Notes: generated from the letters alone by a model not told the origin. DNA of 64,000 nt from JAWXBA01 sp048499805 (GCA_048499805.1 JASNZF010000006.1:124001-188000), one strand, 5' to 3'. Numbered from the stretch's first letter, positions 23,951 through 32,872 are shown. Program-made: numbers and translations.

Positions 23951-25363
23951 ATGTCAGATGCGATTGCGGCGATGCTGGAGCTCTTTGGCGGGTCGGTGGT
24001 CCGCGAGGGGGAGGGCGTGGCGATTCAGGATGAATCGGCGCTGCAATCTGCCGCGATGGACGAGCTGGTCCGGCGGGCGGTCTTCGCGAGCGGGGGTAAC
24101 CAGGCCGCGGCCCGGTGGCTGCTGTGGGAGCTTGGCCAGGCGACGGGGGTCCGTCCCGCCTCGATCCACGAACTCTACATGGCCCGGGGGCGGGGGGAGT
24201 GCGGGGGGTTCACGGTCCCTGCGATCAATGTGCGGATGCTGGCCTACGACACCGCCCGCGCCGTCTTCCGCGCGGCCCTTCGGGCCGATGCCGGCGCGAT
24301 CCTCCTGGAGATCGCGCGGTCGGAGATCGCCTACACCGACCAGCGCCCGGCCGAGTACGTTTCGGTGATGCTTGGTGCGGCGCTGCGCGAGGGGTACCGC
24401 CTGCCGGTGTTCATCCAGGGCGACCACTGCCAGGTGAATCACAAGAAGTACCTGGCGGACCCCGAGGGCGAGGTGGGCGAGGTGAAGAAGCTCATCGCCG
24501 AGGAGGTCGCGGCGGGATTCTACAACATCGACGTGGACACCTCGACCCTCGTGGACCTGTCCCACGAGCGGCTCGAGGATCAGCAGCGGTTGAACTTCGA
24601 GCACGCCGCCGAGATCACCGCGTTCATCCGGGACCACGAGCCGATCGGGGTGGCGGTGTCGGTGGGCGCCGAGATCGGCGAGGTCGGGATGAAGAACAGC
24701 ACCGTCGAGGAGCTGCACGCCTTCATGGCCGGGTTCCAGCGCTCCCTGACGGCGCGCGGGCAATCGGTCGGGATCAGCAAGATCTCGGTCCAGACGGGGA
24801 CCAGCCACGGCGGCGTGGTGCTGCCCGACGGCACCATTGCCGACGTGAAGCTCGACCTGGATGCCCTGGCGGCGCTGTCGGTGGCGGCGCGGGGTTATGG
24901 GATGGCCGGGGCGGTGCAGCATGGGGCCAGCACCCTGCCCTCGAACGCCTTCGGGAACTTCCCGCGGGTGGAGACGGCCGAGATCCACCTGGCAACGAAC
25001 TTCCAGAACATTGTCTTTGATCATCCGGCGCTGCCCACCGACCTCCGGCGCCGGGTCCTGGCGTGGCTCGACGCCAACGCCGCCGGCGACCGAAAGCCCG
25101 ATGACACGCCCGAGCAGTTCTACTACCGGGCGCGCAAGCGGGCGATCGGCCCGTTCAAGCGCGAGTTCTGGGACCTCCCCGAGGCCACGCGGGCGGCGAT
25201 CGCCGCCGACCTCGAGGCGACGTTCACCTTCTTGTTCGACCAACTTGCCATTGGCGGCACCCGGGAGCTGGTGGAGCGGTGTGTCGAGGCTCCGCTGCAG
25301 CACCACGGGTCGTTGCTGCAGATCGCCGCGGTGGCCGAAGACGACCCCGATGCCGGGGAATAG
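23951..25363 (+). CDS. fba: Class II fructose-bisphosphate aldolase-family protein
   Basis: Zinc enzyme splitting fructose-1,6-bisphosphate into two trioses. 470 residues, longer than the ~350 of typical FbaA. Seen: FTVPAINVRMLAYDTARAVF near residue 90, GAILLEIARSEIAY, the zinc-binding VFIQGDHCQVNHKKY, SVGAEIGEVG, KISVQTGTSHGGVVLPDG with the phosphate-binding GTSHGG, and VQHGASTLPSNAFG. The N-terminal ~80 residues and C-terminal ~90 residues are extensions characteristic of a longer subfamily, so other ketose-bisphosphate substrates are possible. Divergent from pyk. Confidence 0.85.
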   Translation: MSDAIAAMLELFGGSVVREGEGVAIQDESALQSAAMDELVRRAVFASGGNQAAARWLLWELGQATGVRPASIHELYMARGRGECGGFTVPAINVRMLAYDTARAVFRAALRADAGAILLEIARSEIAYTDQRPAEYVSVMLGAALREGYRLPVFIQGDHCQVNHKKYLADPEGEVGEVKKLIAEEVAAGFYNIDVDTSTLVDLSHERLEDQQRLNFEHAAEITAFIRDHEPIGVAVSVGAEIGEVGMKNSTVEELHAFMAGFQRSLTARGQSVGISKISVQTGTSHGGVVLPDGTIADVKLDLDALAALSVAARGYGMAGAVQHGASTLPSNAFGNFPRVETAEIHLATNFQNIVFDHPALPTDLRRRVLAWLDANAAGDRKPDDTPEQFYYRARKRAIGPFKREFWDLPEATRAAIAADLEATFTFLFDQLAIGGTRELVERCVEAPLQHHGSLLQIAAVAEDDPDAGE

Positions 25364-25371
25364 GGGGAATC

Positions 25372-25812
25372 ATGGGATTTCGTGATCGCGACGCCGAGGA
25401 GCGCGTCATCTTCGTGGAGCGGGACGCGGGGGGCGGCGGGTTGCGCTGGTTCGTGATCGGCGCCGCACTGGGCGTGGGGCTGGGGGTGCTGTTTGCCCCC
25501 CGCAGCGGCGCCCGGACGCGGCGGGAGCTGGGGCGCCGGCTTGGCAACCTCAAGGAACAGGCCGAGGAGCAGTTCGAGTCCCTGGCGGATGGGATCGAGG
25601 AGGGCGCCGAGCGGATCCGCCGCCGGGTGAGCCGGTGGGGCGAGGACGAGACGGGTGCCGAGAACACCGAGGCCGAGGGTCTGGAGGATCCGCTGGAGCC
25701 GGAGGAGGCCGAGCTGACGCCGCGCGAGGAGCTGGAGCAGCGGCTGGCCCAGGCCCGGGCGCGGCGGCGGGGCCGGGATCCCGAGGAGATGGAAGAGGAG
25801 CCGGTCGCCTGA
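25372..25812 (+). CDS. YtxH-like membrane-anchored stress-type protein
   Basis: 146 residues. One membrane segment (WFVIGAALGVGLGVLFAPRSG) at about 26-46 with the YtxH-type GLLFAPxSGxxTR pattern, followed by a long charged helix (RELGRRLGNLKEQAEEQFESLADG) and a Glu/Arg-rich tail. Function of the family is unknown; some members are stress-induced. GGGGGAAT before the ATG. Follows fba by eight bases and overlaps the next gene by CTGA. Confidence 0.75.
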   Translation: MGFRDRDAEERVIFVERDAGGGGLRWFVIGAALGVGLGVLFAPRSGARTRRELGRRLGNLKEQAEEQFESLADGIEEGAERIRRRVSRWGEDETGAENTEAEGLEDPLEPEEAELTPREELEQRLAQARARRRGRDPEEMEEEPVA

Positions 25813-26750
25813 CTCGACCTCCCCGTCCACCGGGGTGGCACCGATCACTCGGAGGATTCCTCCGCCGGGTGCTGCAGGCGGCGGACGAGGCCAACGTACC
25901 GTTCCTGGCCAGCGCGCTGACCTTTGACGCGCTGGTGGCGGCCGTGCCGCTCCTGCTGATCCTCCTGGCCGCGCTCGGCGCCCTGCTGCAGGCCACCATC
26001 GGCCCGACGCCGGTGGATCTCGCGGTGCTCTTCCAGCGCTTCTTCCCGAGCGAGGCCGGCAACCCCGGCCAGAATCCCTTCAGCATCATCCAGCGCCTCC
26101 TCGAGAAGATCCGGGACTTCGGCTGGGCCTTTCCGGCCATCCTGGTTCCCGTCTTCCTGCTGGCGGGCTCCCGTCTGTTCGCGGGCATCCGGACCTCGCT
26201 CAGCTGGATCTATGACACTTCGGTCCGGCCAGTCCGGGGCCATTGGCTGCTCTCCTGGTTCCGGGCCAAGGGCCGGGACCTGGTGATGCTCCTGCTCACT
26301 TTCCTGCTGCTGGTGGGGAGCGTGGTGCTGAGCGCCGGACTGGTCGTGCTGCAGGCGTGGTCGGCCGGGGAGGTGCCCTCCCTCGCCTTCTTCCTCACGG
26401 GGATCGGCCAGCTGCTGGGCGAGGCGGTCGCCCTCCTTTTCCTGGTGATCCTCTTCTACCTGCTGTACCGCTGGGCCTCGCCCCGGCGGGTGACCAAGCG
26501 CGCCGCGCTGCTGGCGGCTGGATTCTCGGCGGCCGGGTTCGAGGTGGCGAAGCGGCTGTTCGGCCTCTACGTCGCCTACTTCGTGGGGGAGGCGCGGATG
26601 AGTGTCGACGCGAACCTGGGGGCGGTCCTGCTGTTCATCCTGTGGATGTACTACACGGCCCTCGTCTTCCTGCTGGGCGGCATCGTGGCCGAGACCTGGG
26701 ACCTCCGCACCCTGCAGCATGAGCAGCGAACCCGGCTCGGCGGCCGCTAG
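25809..26750 (+). CDS. YihY/virulence-factor BrkB-family membrane protein
   Basis: About 313 residues with six membrane spans. Family features: NVPFLASALTFDALVAAVPLLL in the first span, the IRTSLSWIYD cytoplasmic segment, YRWASPRRVTKRAALLAAGFSAAGFEVAKRLFGLYVAYF, and the last spans AVLLFILWMYYTALVFLLGG. Often misnamed RNase BN; the actual function of the family is not settled (envelope or transport roles are proposed). The start is uncertain. CTG at 25809 overlaps the upstream stop by four bases. GTG at 25869 has GGAGG 13 bases upstream but would cut the first helix. Confidence 0.85.
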   Translation: MTRPPRPPGWHRSLGGFLRRVLQAADEANVPFLASALTFDALVAAVPLLLILLAALGALLQATIGPTPVDLAVLFQRFFPSEAGNPGQNPFSIIQRLLEKIRDFGWAFPAILVPVFLLAGSRLFAGIRTSLSWIYDTSVRPVRGHWLLSWFRAKGRDLVMLLLTFLLLVGSVVLSAGLVVLQAWSAGEVPSLAFFLTGIGQLLGEAVALLFLVILFYLLYRWASPRRVTKRAALLAAGFSAAGFEVAKRLFGLYVAYFVGEARMSVDANLGAVLLFILWMYYTALVFLLGGIVAETWDLRTLQHEQRTRLGGR

Positions 26751-26793
26751 CGGGGCGGGCGACGGCGGTGCTGCGTCGGCTGCAAACCGCGCT

Positions 26794-26799
26794 TACATT
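26794..26799 (+). promoter_or_regulatory. Candidate -10 element (TACATT) for the M14 peptidase
   Basis: TACATTCTGG, predicted start near 26806, leader about 26 bases. Confidence 0.4.
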
Positions 26800-26831
26800 C
26801 TGGACACTTCATACCCCAACCCCTGGCTCCC

Positions 26832-29540
26832 ATGCGACTTTCCTCCGTGGTGCTCGCCCTGTCCCTGGCGCTCTCGGCCGCCCCCCTTGGCGCCCAGGCG
26901 CGGTTCGAGTGGTACGATCGGGGCCCCTACACCCCCGCCGTCCCCCGTCCCGACTCCCTCCTGGGCGCCCCGCTCGGTGCCCGGCACACGATGTTCCACC
27001 AGCAGCGCGCGGTGCTGGATCGGATGATCGCCGGCGCGCCGGACCGGGTGCGCACCGAGGTGATCGGGCAGACGGCGGAAGGGAAGGAGATGCGGCTCCT
27101 GATCATCTCCGCCCCCGAGAACATCCGGCGGCTGGAGGAGATCCGGGCGGACCTGGCCCGGTTGGCCGATCCCCGCACCACCACGCCGGCCCAGGCGGCC
27201 GAGATCGCCGCCCGCACGCCGGCGGTGGCGATGCTCTCCCACTCGATCCACGGGGCAGAGCCTTCCGGCTTCGAGGCGGTCATGCAGACCGCCTACCAGC
27301 TGCTGGCCTCGAATGAACCCGCCACGCTCGCGATCCTGCGCTCGACGGTGGTGATCCTCAACCCCTCGATGAACCCGGACGGCCACGAGCGCCTGGCGGC
27401 CTGGAACAACTCGGTCGCGGTCGGCACCGACGAACCGGCGGCGATGGAGCAGTCCCCGCCCTGGAGCATCTCGGCGCGGTTCAACCACTACCGGTTCGAC
27501 ATGAATCGCGACGTGCTGGCGCAGTCCCAGCTCGAAACCCAGGCGGTGACCAGCGCCGTGCTGCGCTGGAACCCGCAGGTGTTCGTGGACCTGCACAGCA
27601 CCACCCCGCAGTTCCACTTCCCGCCGTGGGCAGCGCCGGTGAACCTCAACGTGCCGCCCGCCAGCAAGGAAGCGGTCGAACGCTTCGGTCGCGGCACCGC
27701 GGCGGCGTTCGACCGCTATGGCTGGCCGTACTTCGTGCGCGACAACTTCGACCTCCACTATCCGGGGTACTGGGACAGCTGGCCCTCGCTCAACGGCGCG
27801 ATCGGCATGACCTTCGAGACCGACGGCGGCCCGGCGATCCGGGTGCGCAAGGCGGATGGTTCCGTCACCACCTTTGGCGAGGCGATCTCGCGCCATTATG
27901 TCGCCTCCATGGCGACCCTCGCCACCCTCGCGGCGGGGAGCACCGATGCCCTCCGGGCCTACTATGATTTCCGTGTCTCGGGGATGGCCGAGGCCCGGAC
28001 CCGGCCGTTCAAGCGGGTGGTGATCGCGCCGACCGGCGACCCGACCCGGCTGGCCCATTTCCTCCGCCTGATGACCCGGCAGCGGATCGAGGTCACCCGG
28101 ACGACCCAGCCGTTCACCTCGACGGCCGCGCACGACTTCCTGGCGGGGGGCGCCGCCACCCGGCGGACCTTCCCGGCGGGGAGCTACGTGATCGACCTGG
28201 CCCAGCCGCAGGCCCGGCTCGCGACCGCCATCCTGGAGCCGAATCCGGCCATCGACCCGGCCTTCGAGCGCCGGCAGTTCGACATCTTCGAGCGCAACCG
28301 GCGCCGCGGCGACGGGGGGAGCCGGGAGGGCTATGAGTTCTACGACGTGACCGCGTGGTCACTGACCCTGACCATGGGCCTCGATGCGGCCTGGACCGAG
28401 GACCTCGTCCCGGTGGCCGGGGAGGCCGTCACCGGCGTGCCAGCCCCGGCGGCCGGGGGGGTGTCGGGCCGGGCCCAGGCCGCCTACCTCTTCCCGGGCG
28501 GGACACAGTTGAGTGCCCGGCTGGCGATGGCCCTCATGCGGGACGGGGTCCGGGTCGGGGCCTCGCTCGAGACCCTGCGGGTCGATGGCCAAAGCTGGCC
28601 GCGCGGCACCTTCGTGATCCGGGTCGGGCGGAACGACGCCACGGTGCACGACAAGGTGGCCGCCCTGGCGCGGGAGATGGGCGTCGCGGTGACGGCCGCA
28701 ACCTCGGGCTTTCCCGATTCGGGGCAGTTCGGCGTCGGCAGCTCTGCGGTGGTTCCCCTGCATGCGCCGCGGATCCTGCTGGCCGGCGGTGATGGCGTCA
28801 GCCAGACCGGCTTCGGGGACGCCTGGTTCTACCTCGAGCGCGAGATGCAGCTGCCAGTGGTGCCGATCGAGCTGTCGGCGCTCTCCCGGGTGGACCTGAA
28901 CGACTACAACATCCTGGTCATTCCCGAGGGGAACGCGGGAGCGATGTGGCGGAGCGTGCAGCCGGCGGCCGAGCGCCTCAAGGGATGGGTCCGGGACGGG
29001 GGGACAGTGATCGCCTGGGGCGGAGGTGCCCAGCTCCTGGCGCGGAAGGAACTCGACCTCGCGGCGATTCGGGGCGTGGGCGAGCCGGAGGAGGGCGCCA
29101 CCGCCAAGCCGACCCCGCCGGCCGACACCACCTTGAGCCCCAGCGCCCGGCCCGGCACCCCGATCGTGTCGCCGACGGCCTCCGACCGGCCGGAGTCGGT
29201 GCCCGGCCTGATCGCCCGAGCCACGCTCGACCAGACCCACTGGATCACGATCGGATATCCCCAGCCGCAGCTGGCAGTGCCGATCAACGGCAGCTGGTTC
29301 ATGATGCCCTCGCGGCGCGGCGACAATGTCGCGGTGCTTGGCCCGAGGGACAACGTCGTCAGCGGTCACACCTGGCCGGGGAACACCGAGCGCTTCCTGG
29401 CCAATACCGCCTGGGCCTCGGTCGAGAGCCACGGTCGGGGCACCGCGGTCGTCTTTGCCCAGAACCCGCTGTTCCGCGCGTTCTGGCGCGGGCCTGCCGG
29501 GATGGTGAACAACGCCCTGCTGTTTGGGCCGGGACGGTAG
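26832..29540 (+). CDS. Secreted M14-family zinc carboxypeptidase-like protein
   Basis: 902 residues. Signal peptide MRLSSVVLALSLALSAAPLGAQ. The M14 zinc site is complete: His140 and Glu143 in SIHGAEPSG, His255 in FVDLHSTT, and the catalytic Glu329 in GMTFETDGG. NPDGHERLAAWNN and FDMNRDVL give the Arg/Asn substrate-side motifs. The catalytic domain covers about 60-370. The C-terminal 530 residues form a separate part with a Rossmann-like or DUF-type segment (RILLAGGDGVSQTGFGDAW, DYNILVIPEGNAGAMW, GGTVIAWGGGAQLL) resembling a class I glutamine-amidotransferase-like fold without an obvious catalytic Cys. Likely periplasmic or secreted nutrient peptidase. Followed by element G. Confidence 0.88.
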   Translation: MRLSSVVLALSLALSAAPLGAQARFEWYDRGPYTPAVPRPDSLLGAPLGARHTMFHQQRAVLDRMIAGAPDRVRTEVIGQTAEGKEMRLLIISAPENIRRLEEIRADLARLADPRTTTPAQAAEIAARTPAVAMLSHSIHGAEPSGFEAVMQTAYQLLASNEPATLAILRSTVVILNPSMNPDGHERLAAWNNSVAVGTDEPAAMEQSPPWSISARFNHYRFDMNRDVLAQSQLETQAVTSAVLRWNPQVFVDLHSTTPQFHFPPWAAPVNLNVPPASKEAVERFGRGTAAAFDRYGWPYFVRDNFDLHYPGYWDSWPSLNGAIGMTFETDGGPAIRVRKADGSVTTFGEAISRHYVASMATLATLAAGSTDALRAYYDFRVSGMAEARTRPFKRVVIAPTGDPTRLAHFLRLMTRQRIEVTRTTQPFTSTAAHDFLAGGAATRRTFPAGSYVIDLAQPQARLATAILEPNPAIDPAFERRQFDIFERNRRRGDGGSREGYEFYDVTAWSLTLTMGLDAAWTEDLVPVAGEAVTGVPAPAAGGVSGRAQAAYLFPGGTQLSARLAMALMRDGVRVGASLETLRVDGQSWPRGTFVIRVGRNDATVHDKVAALAREMGVAVTAATSGFPDSGQFGVGSSAVVPLHAPRILLAGGDGVSQTGFGDAWFYLEREMQLPVVPIELSALSRVDLNDYNILVIPEGNAGAMWRSVQPAAERLKGWVRDGGTVIAWGGGAQLLARKELDLAAIRGVGEPEEGATAKPTPPADTTLSPSARPGTPIVSPTASDRPESVPGLIARATLDQTHWITIGYPQPQLAVPINGSWFMMPSRRGDNVAVLGPRDNVVSGHTWPGNTERFLANTAWASVESHGRGTAVVFAQNPLFRAFWRGPAGMVNNALLFGPGR

Positions 29541-29755
29541 GGAAGCGAGAAGCGAGAAGCGAGAAGCGAGAAGCGAGAAGGGAGAAGGGAGAAGCGGGGC
29601 CGGGGAGGTGGTGCAAGCGGGGGAGGAGCTCGACGGCGTTGCGCGGTCTGGCCGGGTTCCGCCAGTCCACTGCCCACCGCCCGATGCCCGGATCACCCGC
29701 CTTCCCTCTCCCTTCTCCCTTCTCGCTTCTCCCTTCTGCCTTCTCCCTCCTTCTT
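29541..29755. repeat. Inverted heptamer element G
   Basis: Left arm 29541-29597 of near-perfect GAAGCGA heptamers changing to GAAGGGA. Right arm about 29701-29755 of CTTCTCC/CTTCTCG/CTTCTGC heptamers, the complement of the left. The ~100-base core is unrelated to the other elements. Fills the gap between the M14 gene and the SRP RNA. Confidence 0.78.
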
Positions 29756-29773
29756 GGCACCTTCCGCCCCGAC

Positions 29774-29779
29774 TATATT
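29774..29779 (+). promoter_or_regulatory. -10 element (TATATT) for the SRP RNA
   Basis: TATATT followed by six bases and then G29786, the first paired base of the RNA. The RNA end fixes the expected transcription start and supports the spacing used for other promoters here. Confidence 0.65.
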
Positions 29780-29785
29780 GGAGGC

Positions 29786-29881
29786 GCCCCAGGTCCGAAG
29801 GGCGCTGGCGCGCGAACCGCGTCAGGACCTAACGGTAGCAGCGCTAAGCGATGTCCGGTGTCGCTTCGGGTCGCCTGGGGC
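29786..29881 (+). ncRNA. ffs: Small (4.5S-type) signal recognition particle RNA
   Basis: About 96 nt. The 5' end GCCCCAGG (29786-29793) pairs perfectly with CCTGGGGC at 29874-29881. The apical domain IV is recognisable: CGTCAGGACC on the 5' side and GGTAGCAGCG on the 3' side, the conserved asymmetric-loop sequences that bind Ffh, closed by a UAAC tetraloop rather than the common GGAA. The order SRP RNA-dnaX-ybaB-recR is also found in Bacillus, which supports the call. Confidence 0.9.
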
Positions 29882-29923
29882 AACCCCTTTCCTTCCGCCC
29901 TCCCGCCTGTCCCGGTTCGGCCC

Positions 29924-29929
29924 TACCTT
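29924..29929 (+). promoter_or_regulatory. -10 element (TACCTT) giving a predicted leaderless dnaX mRNA
   Basis: TACCTT, six bases (ACCACC), then ATG. No Shine-Dalgarno sequence. Confidence 0.6.
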
Positions 29930-29935
29930 ACCACC

Positions 29936-31666
29936 ATGACCATTGCCCTCGCGCGCCGGTACCGCCCCCGGAAGTTCGCCGACCTCCTCGTCCAGGATCA
30001 TGTTGCCGCCGCGTTGCGCGGCGCGGTGGCCAAGGGTCGCGTGGGGCATGGCTACCTGCTGACGGGTCCGCGCGGCGTGGGAAAGACCACCGCGGCGCGG
30101 ATCCTGGCCATGGCGTTGAACTGTGAGCGGCGGGCGGCCGACCAGCCCAGCGGCGAGCCGTGTGGCGAGTGCCCGAGTTGCGAGCGGGTCTGGGCCGGGT
30201 CGGCCAACCTGGACGTGGTCGAGATTGACGCGGCCAGCAATCGCGGTGTGGACGACGCGCGGGAGCTGCGGGAGCGGGCGATGTACGCCGCCTCGCAGGA
30301 TGGACACCACAAGGTGTACATCGTGGACGAGGCACACATGCTCACCCGCGAGGCCTGGAACGCCCTCCTCAAGATCCTCGAGGAGCCGCCGCCGGGGGTG
30401 GTCTTCGTCTTCGCCACGACCGAACCCCAGAAGATCGCCAACACCGCCGCCCCGGTGCTCTCCCGGCTCCAGCGTTTCGACTTCCGCCGGATCGGCCCCC
30501 GGGCCATCCGGGACCACCTGCGCACTGTCCTCACCGCCGAGCAGCTTGAGGCGGAGGAAGATGCCCTGGTCCTGATCGCGCGCTATGCCGATGGGGGGAT
30601 GCGCGACGCCCTCTCGGTGCTCGACCAGTGCCTCAGCTTCGGCGACGGCCCGGTCACCGCCGAGCGGGTCCGCGACGTGCTGGGCCTGCAGGGGGAGGCG
30701 CTGCACGCCGAGGTCCTGGCCCTGGTGGCCGATCGGGAGCCGGCCCGGGTCTTCCCCCTGGTCGATCAGCTGATGGAGGCGGGGGCCGACCTGGTCGAGT
30801 TCATGACCGGGGTTGCCGATCTCCTGCGTGCCGTGCTCGTGGCGCACTTCGGGGGGGCGGCCGAGGAGTTGACCGAGCACCAACGGCAGGTGGTGGCCGA
30901 TGCCCGGGCCCGGCTCCGCCCCGAGGACCTGCTCCGGATGCTCCGGTTGCTGGCCGACTCGGAGACCGCGATTCGCCGAGGGGCGCATCCCCGCCTGACC
31001 GTCGAGACCCTGCTGCTCCGGTGGGCGATGCTCGACCGGATCGTCGACCTCGAGGCGGTACTCCGGGGGGCGGGAGGGTCGGGCGGTGGCGGGACGGCGG
31101 GGCAGCCGGGCGGGTCAGGGGGTCGGCGGGTCAGCGGGTCGGCGGATCCGGCCACCCGCCAATCGGCAGCCAAGCCAGCGATATCCGGGCGACCCGGGGG
31201 ATCGGAGGCAGCGTCCCCGATCGCGACGCCCCCCGCCACCTCTACCGCTCCGGTGGCGTTCACGCTGGCGGGTCTGCAGGCCGCCTGGCCGGAGATTGCT
31301 GCGGCCGCCAAGGCGACCAGTGTGCTCCTCGGCGAGGCACTGGCCGCGGCGCAGGTGGTGGCGGTGGAGGCTCCGATCGTGACCCTGGAGTTCGCCCCCG
31401 AGGCGAGCATGATGCGGGAGGGGGTCGAGCGGCAGAAGGCCCTGGTCCAGGACCTCATCCAGGCACGGGTGGGCTCCCCGGTGAGTGTCCGGCTCGGGGG
31501 CCCCACCGCCGAGCCCGACGCCACGGCCCCCAAGCCCCGGCGCCTCTCCGGCGAGGCCATGAAGGCGGAGAAACTCGAGCGGTTCCGCCGGATCGATCCG
31601 ATCCTCGATCTGGCGGCAACGGAGTTAGATTTGGAGGTCGTCGATGATTCCCCCAAGGGCTTCTAG
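29936..31666 (+). CDS. dnaX: DNA polymerase III subunit gamma/tau
   Basis: Clamp-loader ATPase of the replisome. 576 residues. Walker A GPRGVGKTTAARIL at about 43-56, four-Cys zinc module (ending CGECPSCERVW), Walker B VYIVDEAHML, sensor-1 VFVFATTEP, and the SRC motif APVLSRLQRFDFR. The region at about 375-420 is a Gly/Ser/Pro-rich linker (GGSGGRRVSGSAD) whose DNA is an inverted copy of the octamer tract near 11.9 kb. The C-terminal tau-like domain is short. Separated from ybaB by 17 bases. Confidence 0.96.
   Translation: MTIALARRYRPRKFADLLVQDHVAAALRGAVAKGRVGHGYLLTGPRGVGKTTAARILAMALNCERRAADQPSGEPCGECPSCERVWAGSANLDVVEIDAASNRGVDDARELRERAMYAASQDGHHKVYIVDEAHMLTREAWNALLKILEEPPPGVVFVFATTEPQKIANTAAPVLSRLQRFDFRRIGPRAIRDHLRTVLTAEQLEAEEDALVLIARYADGGMRDALSVLDQCLSFGDGPVTAERVRDVLGLQGEALHAEVLALVADREPARVFPLVDQLMEAGADLVEFMTGVADLLRAVLVAHFGGAAEELTEHQRQVVADARARLRPEDLLRMLRLLADSETAIRRGAHPRLTVETLLLRWAMLDRIVDLEAVLRGAGGSGGGGTAGQPGGSGGRRVSGSADPATRQSAAKPAISGRPGGSEAASPIATPPATSTAPVAFTLAGLQAAWPEIAAAAKATSVLLGEALAAAQVVAVEAPIVTLEFAPEASMMREGVERQKALVQDLIQARVGSPVSVRLGGPTAEPDATAPKPRRLSGEAMKAEKLERFRRIDPILDLAATELDLEVVDDSPKGF
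31111..31149 (+). repeat. Octamer tract inside dnaX, inverted copy of 11881-11926
   Basis: 31126-31145 is the exact reverse complement of 11902-11921 (20 bases), and 31111-31126 region matches 11881-11896 (16 bases) inverted. It encodes part of the flexible linker and keeps the frame. Confidence 0.75.
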
Positions 31667-31683
31667 GCCGGGTGTATAGGCAC

Positions 31684-31992
31684 ATGGCTGATTTGCAGCA
31701 ATTGTTCCAGTTGGGCCAGCAGGTGCAGGGCCGCCTCCAGCAGCTCCAGTCCGAGCTGTCGGAGCGGATGATCGAGGTGAGCGCCGGGGCTGGCCTGGTG
31801 CAGGTGGCGGTGGATGGGCGCGGGGTGGTCCGCCGGCTGGTCATCGCGCCCGAGGCCTTCACGGGCCGGGACGCGGAGTTGCTCTCCGATCTGGTGCTGT
31901 CGGCGGTGGCCGAGGGCCAGCGGCGGGCCGCAGAGCTGGCGAGCGACGAGATGCGGAAGGTGCAGCCTGCTCCCGGATATCCCTCCCCCTGA
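31684..31992 (+). CDS. YbaB/EbfC-family nucleoid-associated protein
   Basis: 102 residues, normal length. Helical N-terminus (ADLQQLFQLGQQVQGRLQQLQSEL) and the family core ISAGAGLVQVAVDGRGVVRRLVIAPEAF followed by a DLVLSAVAEGQRRA helix. Small dimeric DNA-binding protein, conserved between dnaX and recR. ATG preferred over a GTG four codons upstream because it gives the standard N-terminus. Confidence 0.93.
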   Translation: MADLQQLFQLGQQVQGRLQQLQSELSERMIEVSAGAGLVQVAVDGRGVVRRLVIAPEAFTGRDAELLSDLVLSAVAEGQRRAAELASDEMRKVQPAPGYPSP

Positions 31993-31996
31993 TCGC

Positions 31997-32587
31997 GTGA
32001 CGGCCATCGAGAATCTGGTCACCGAGCTCGCCCGGCTTCCGGGCATTGGGCGCAAGACTGCCCACCGGCTGACCTTCCACCTCCTCCAGCAGCCGGCCGC
32101 CCAATCAACCCGATTGGCCGAAGCGCTGCTGACCGTGGCGGAGCGGGTCCGGCCGTGCGCCCGGTGCGGCAACCTGACGGAGGCGGAGCTCTGCGCCATC
32201 TGCAGCGATCCCAGCCGTGATGGTGCAATCCTCTGCGTGGTCGAGGATCCGGGCTCCCTCGAGGTGGTGGAACGCTCCACGGCGTTTCGGGGTCGCTACC
32301 TGGTCCTGGGTGGCCGCCTGTCTCCCCTGGAGGGGGTGGGGCCCGAGGCGCTGCGGATGGACCTCCTCGCCGAGCGAATCGGCGAGGGCGGGGTACGGGA
32401 ACTGATCCTCGCCACCAACCCGTCACTGGAGGGCGAGGCCACCGCCACCTACATCCAGCAGATGGTGGCCGATCGCGGGGTGCGCGTCACCCGGCTGGCC
32501 CGGGGGCTGCCGGTGGGCGGGGACCTGGAATTCGTGGACGGCGTGACGCTCGCCCATGCGCTGCGCGCCAGGCAGGAGGTACCGTGA
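31997..32587 (+). CDS. recR: Recombination mediator RecR
   Basis: With RecF/RecO loads RecA at gaps. 196 residues, family length. HhH motif ARLPGIGRKTAHRLTFHLL at 12-30, zinc cysteines 54, 57, 66 and 69 (CARC...CAIC), Toprim segment beginning ILCVVEDPGSLEVVE, and the GVRELILATNPSLEGEATA Walker-like C-terminal motif. GTG start four bases after the ybaB stop; the stop overlaps the next start (GTGA). Confidence 0.97.
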   Translation: MTAIENLVTELARLPGIGRKTAHRLTFHLLQQPAAQSTRLAEALLTVAERVRPCARCGNLTEAELCAICSDPSRDGAILCVVEDPGSLEVVERSTAFRGRYLVLGGRLSPLEGVGPEALRMDLLAERIGEGGVRELILATNPSLEGEATATYIQQMVADRGVRVTRLARGLPVGGDLEFVDGVTLAHALRARQEVP

Positions 32588-32859
32588 GTCGAGCCCGAAC
32601 CACCTGGATCGTCGGGGGAGCCACCCTGGCCGGGCTGCTCCTTGGCTGGGCGGCGGCCCAGGGCCGGCAGCGCCGACACCGGGCCGCCCTGTTCAGCACC
32701 CACCCGTCGCAGCGTGCGGCCGCCCTCGGCTACCTGGCGGGACGGCCCGGGCTCGAGTCGATCCGTCTGCTGCAGGACTACCTCCGGTGGGAGGTGGAGC
32801 CCGCCCTGCGCCGCCGGGCCCAGGGGCTGGTTCGCCGGTTCGAGGGGCAGCTGCCGTGA
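32584..32859 (+). CDS. Small single-pass membrane protein, unknown
   Basis: 91 residues. One membrane span near the N-terminus (TWIVGGATLAGLLLGWAAAQ), then an Arg-rich cytoplasmic helical region (LESIRLLQDYLRWEVEPALRRRAQGLVRRF). No known family. Translationally coupled to recR and lying directly before the MglB-like gene, it could anchor that pair to the membrane (inference from order only). Confidence 0.6.
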   Translation: MSRARTTWIVGGATLAGLLLGWAAAQGRQRRHRAALFSTHPSQRAAALGYLAGRPGLESIRLLQDYLRWEVEPALRRRAQGLVRRFEGQLP

Positions 32860-32872
32860 GCGGATCCCCGCG

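Noticed and set aside
29541..29755. Heptamer tracts as CRISPR or VNTR-coded protein
   Set aside because: Units are contiguous with no spacers, contain stop codons or frame changes, and lie outside genes.
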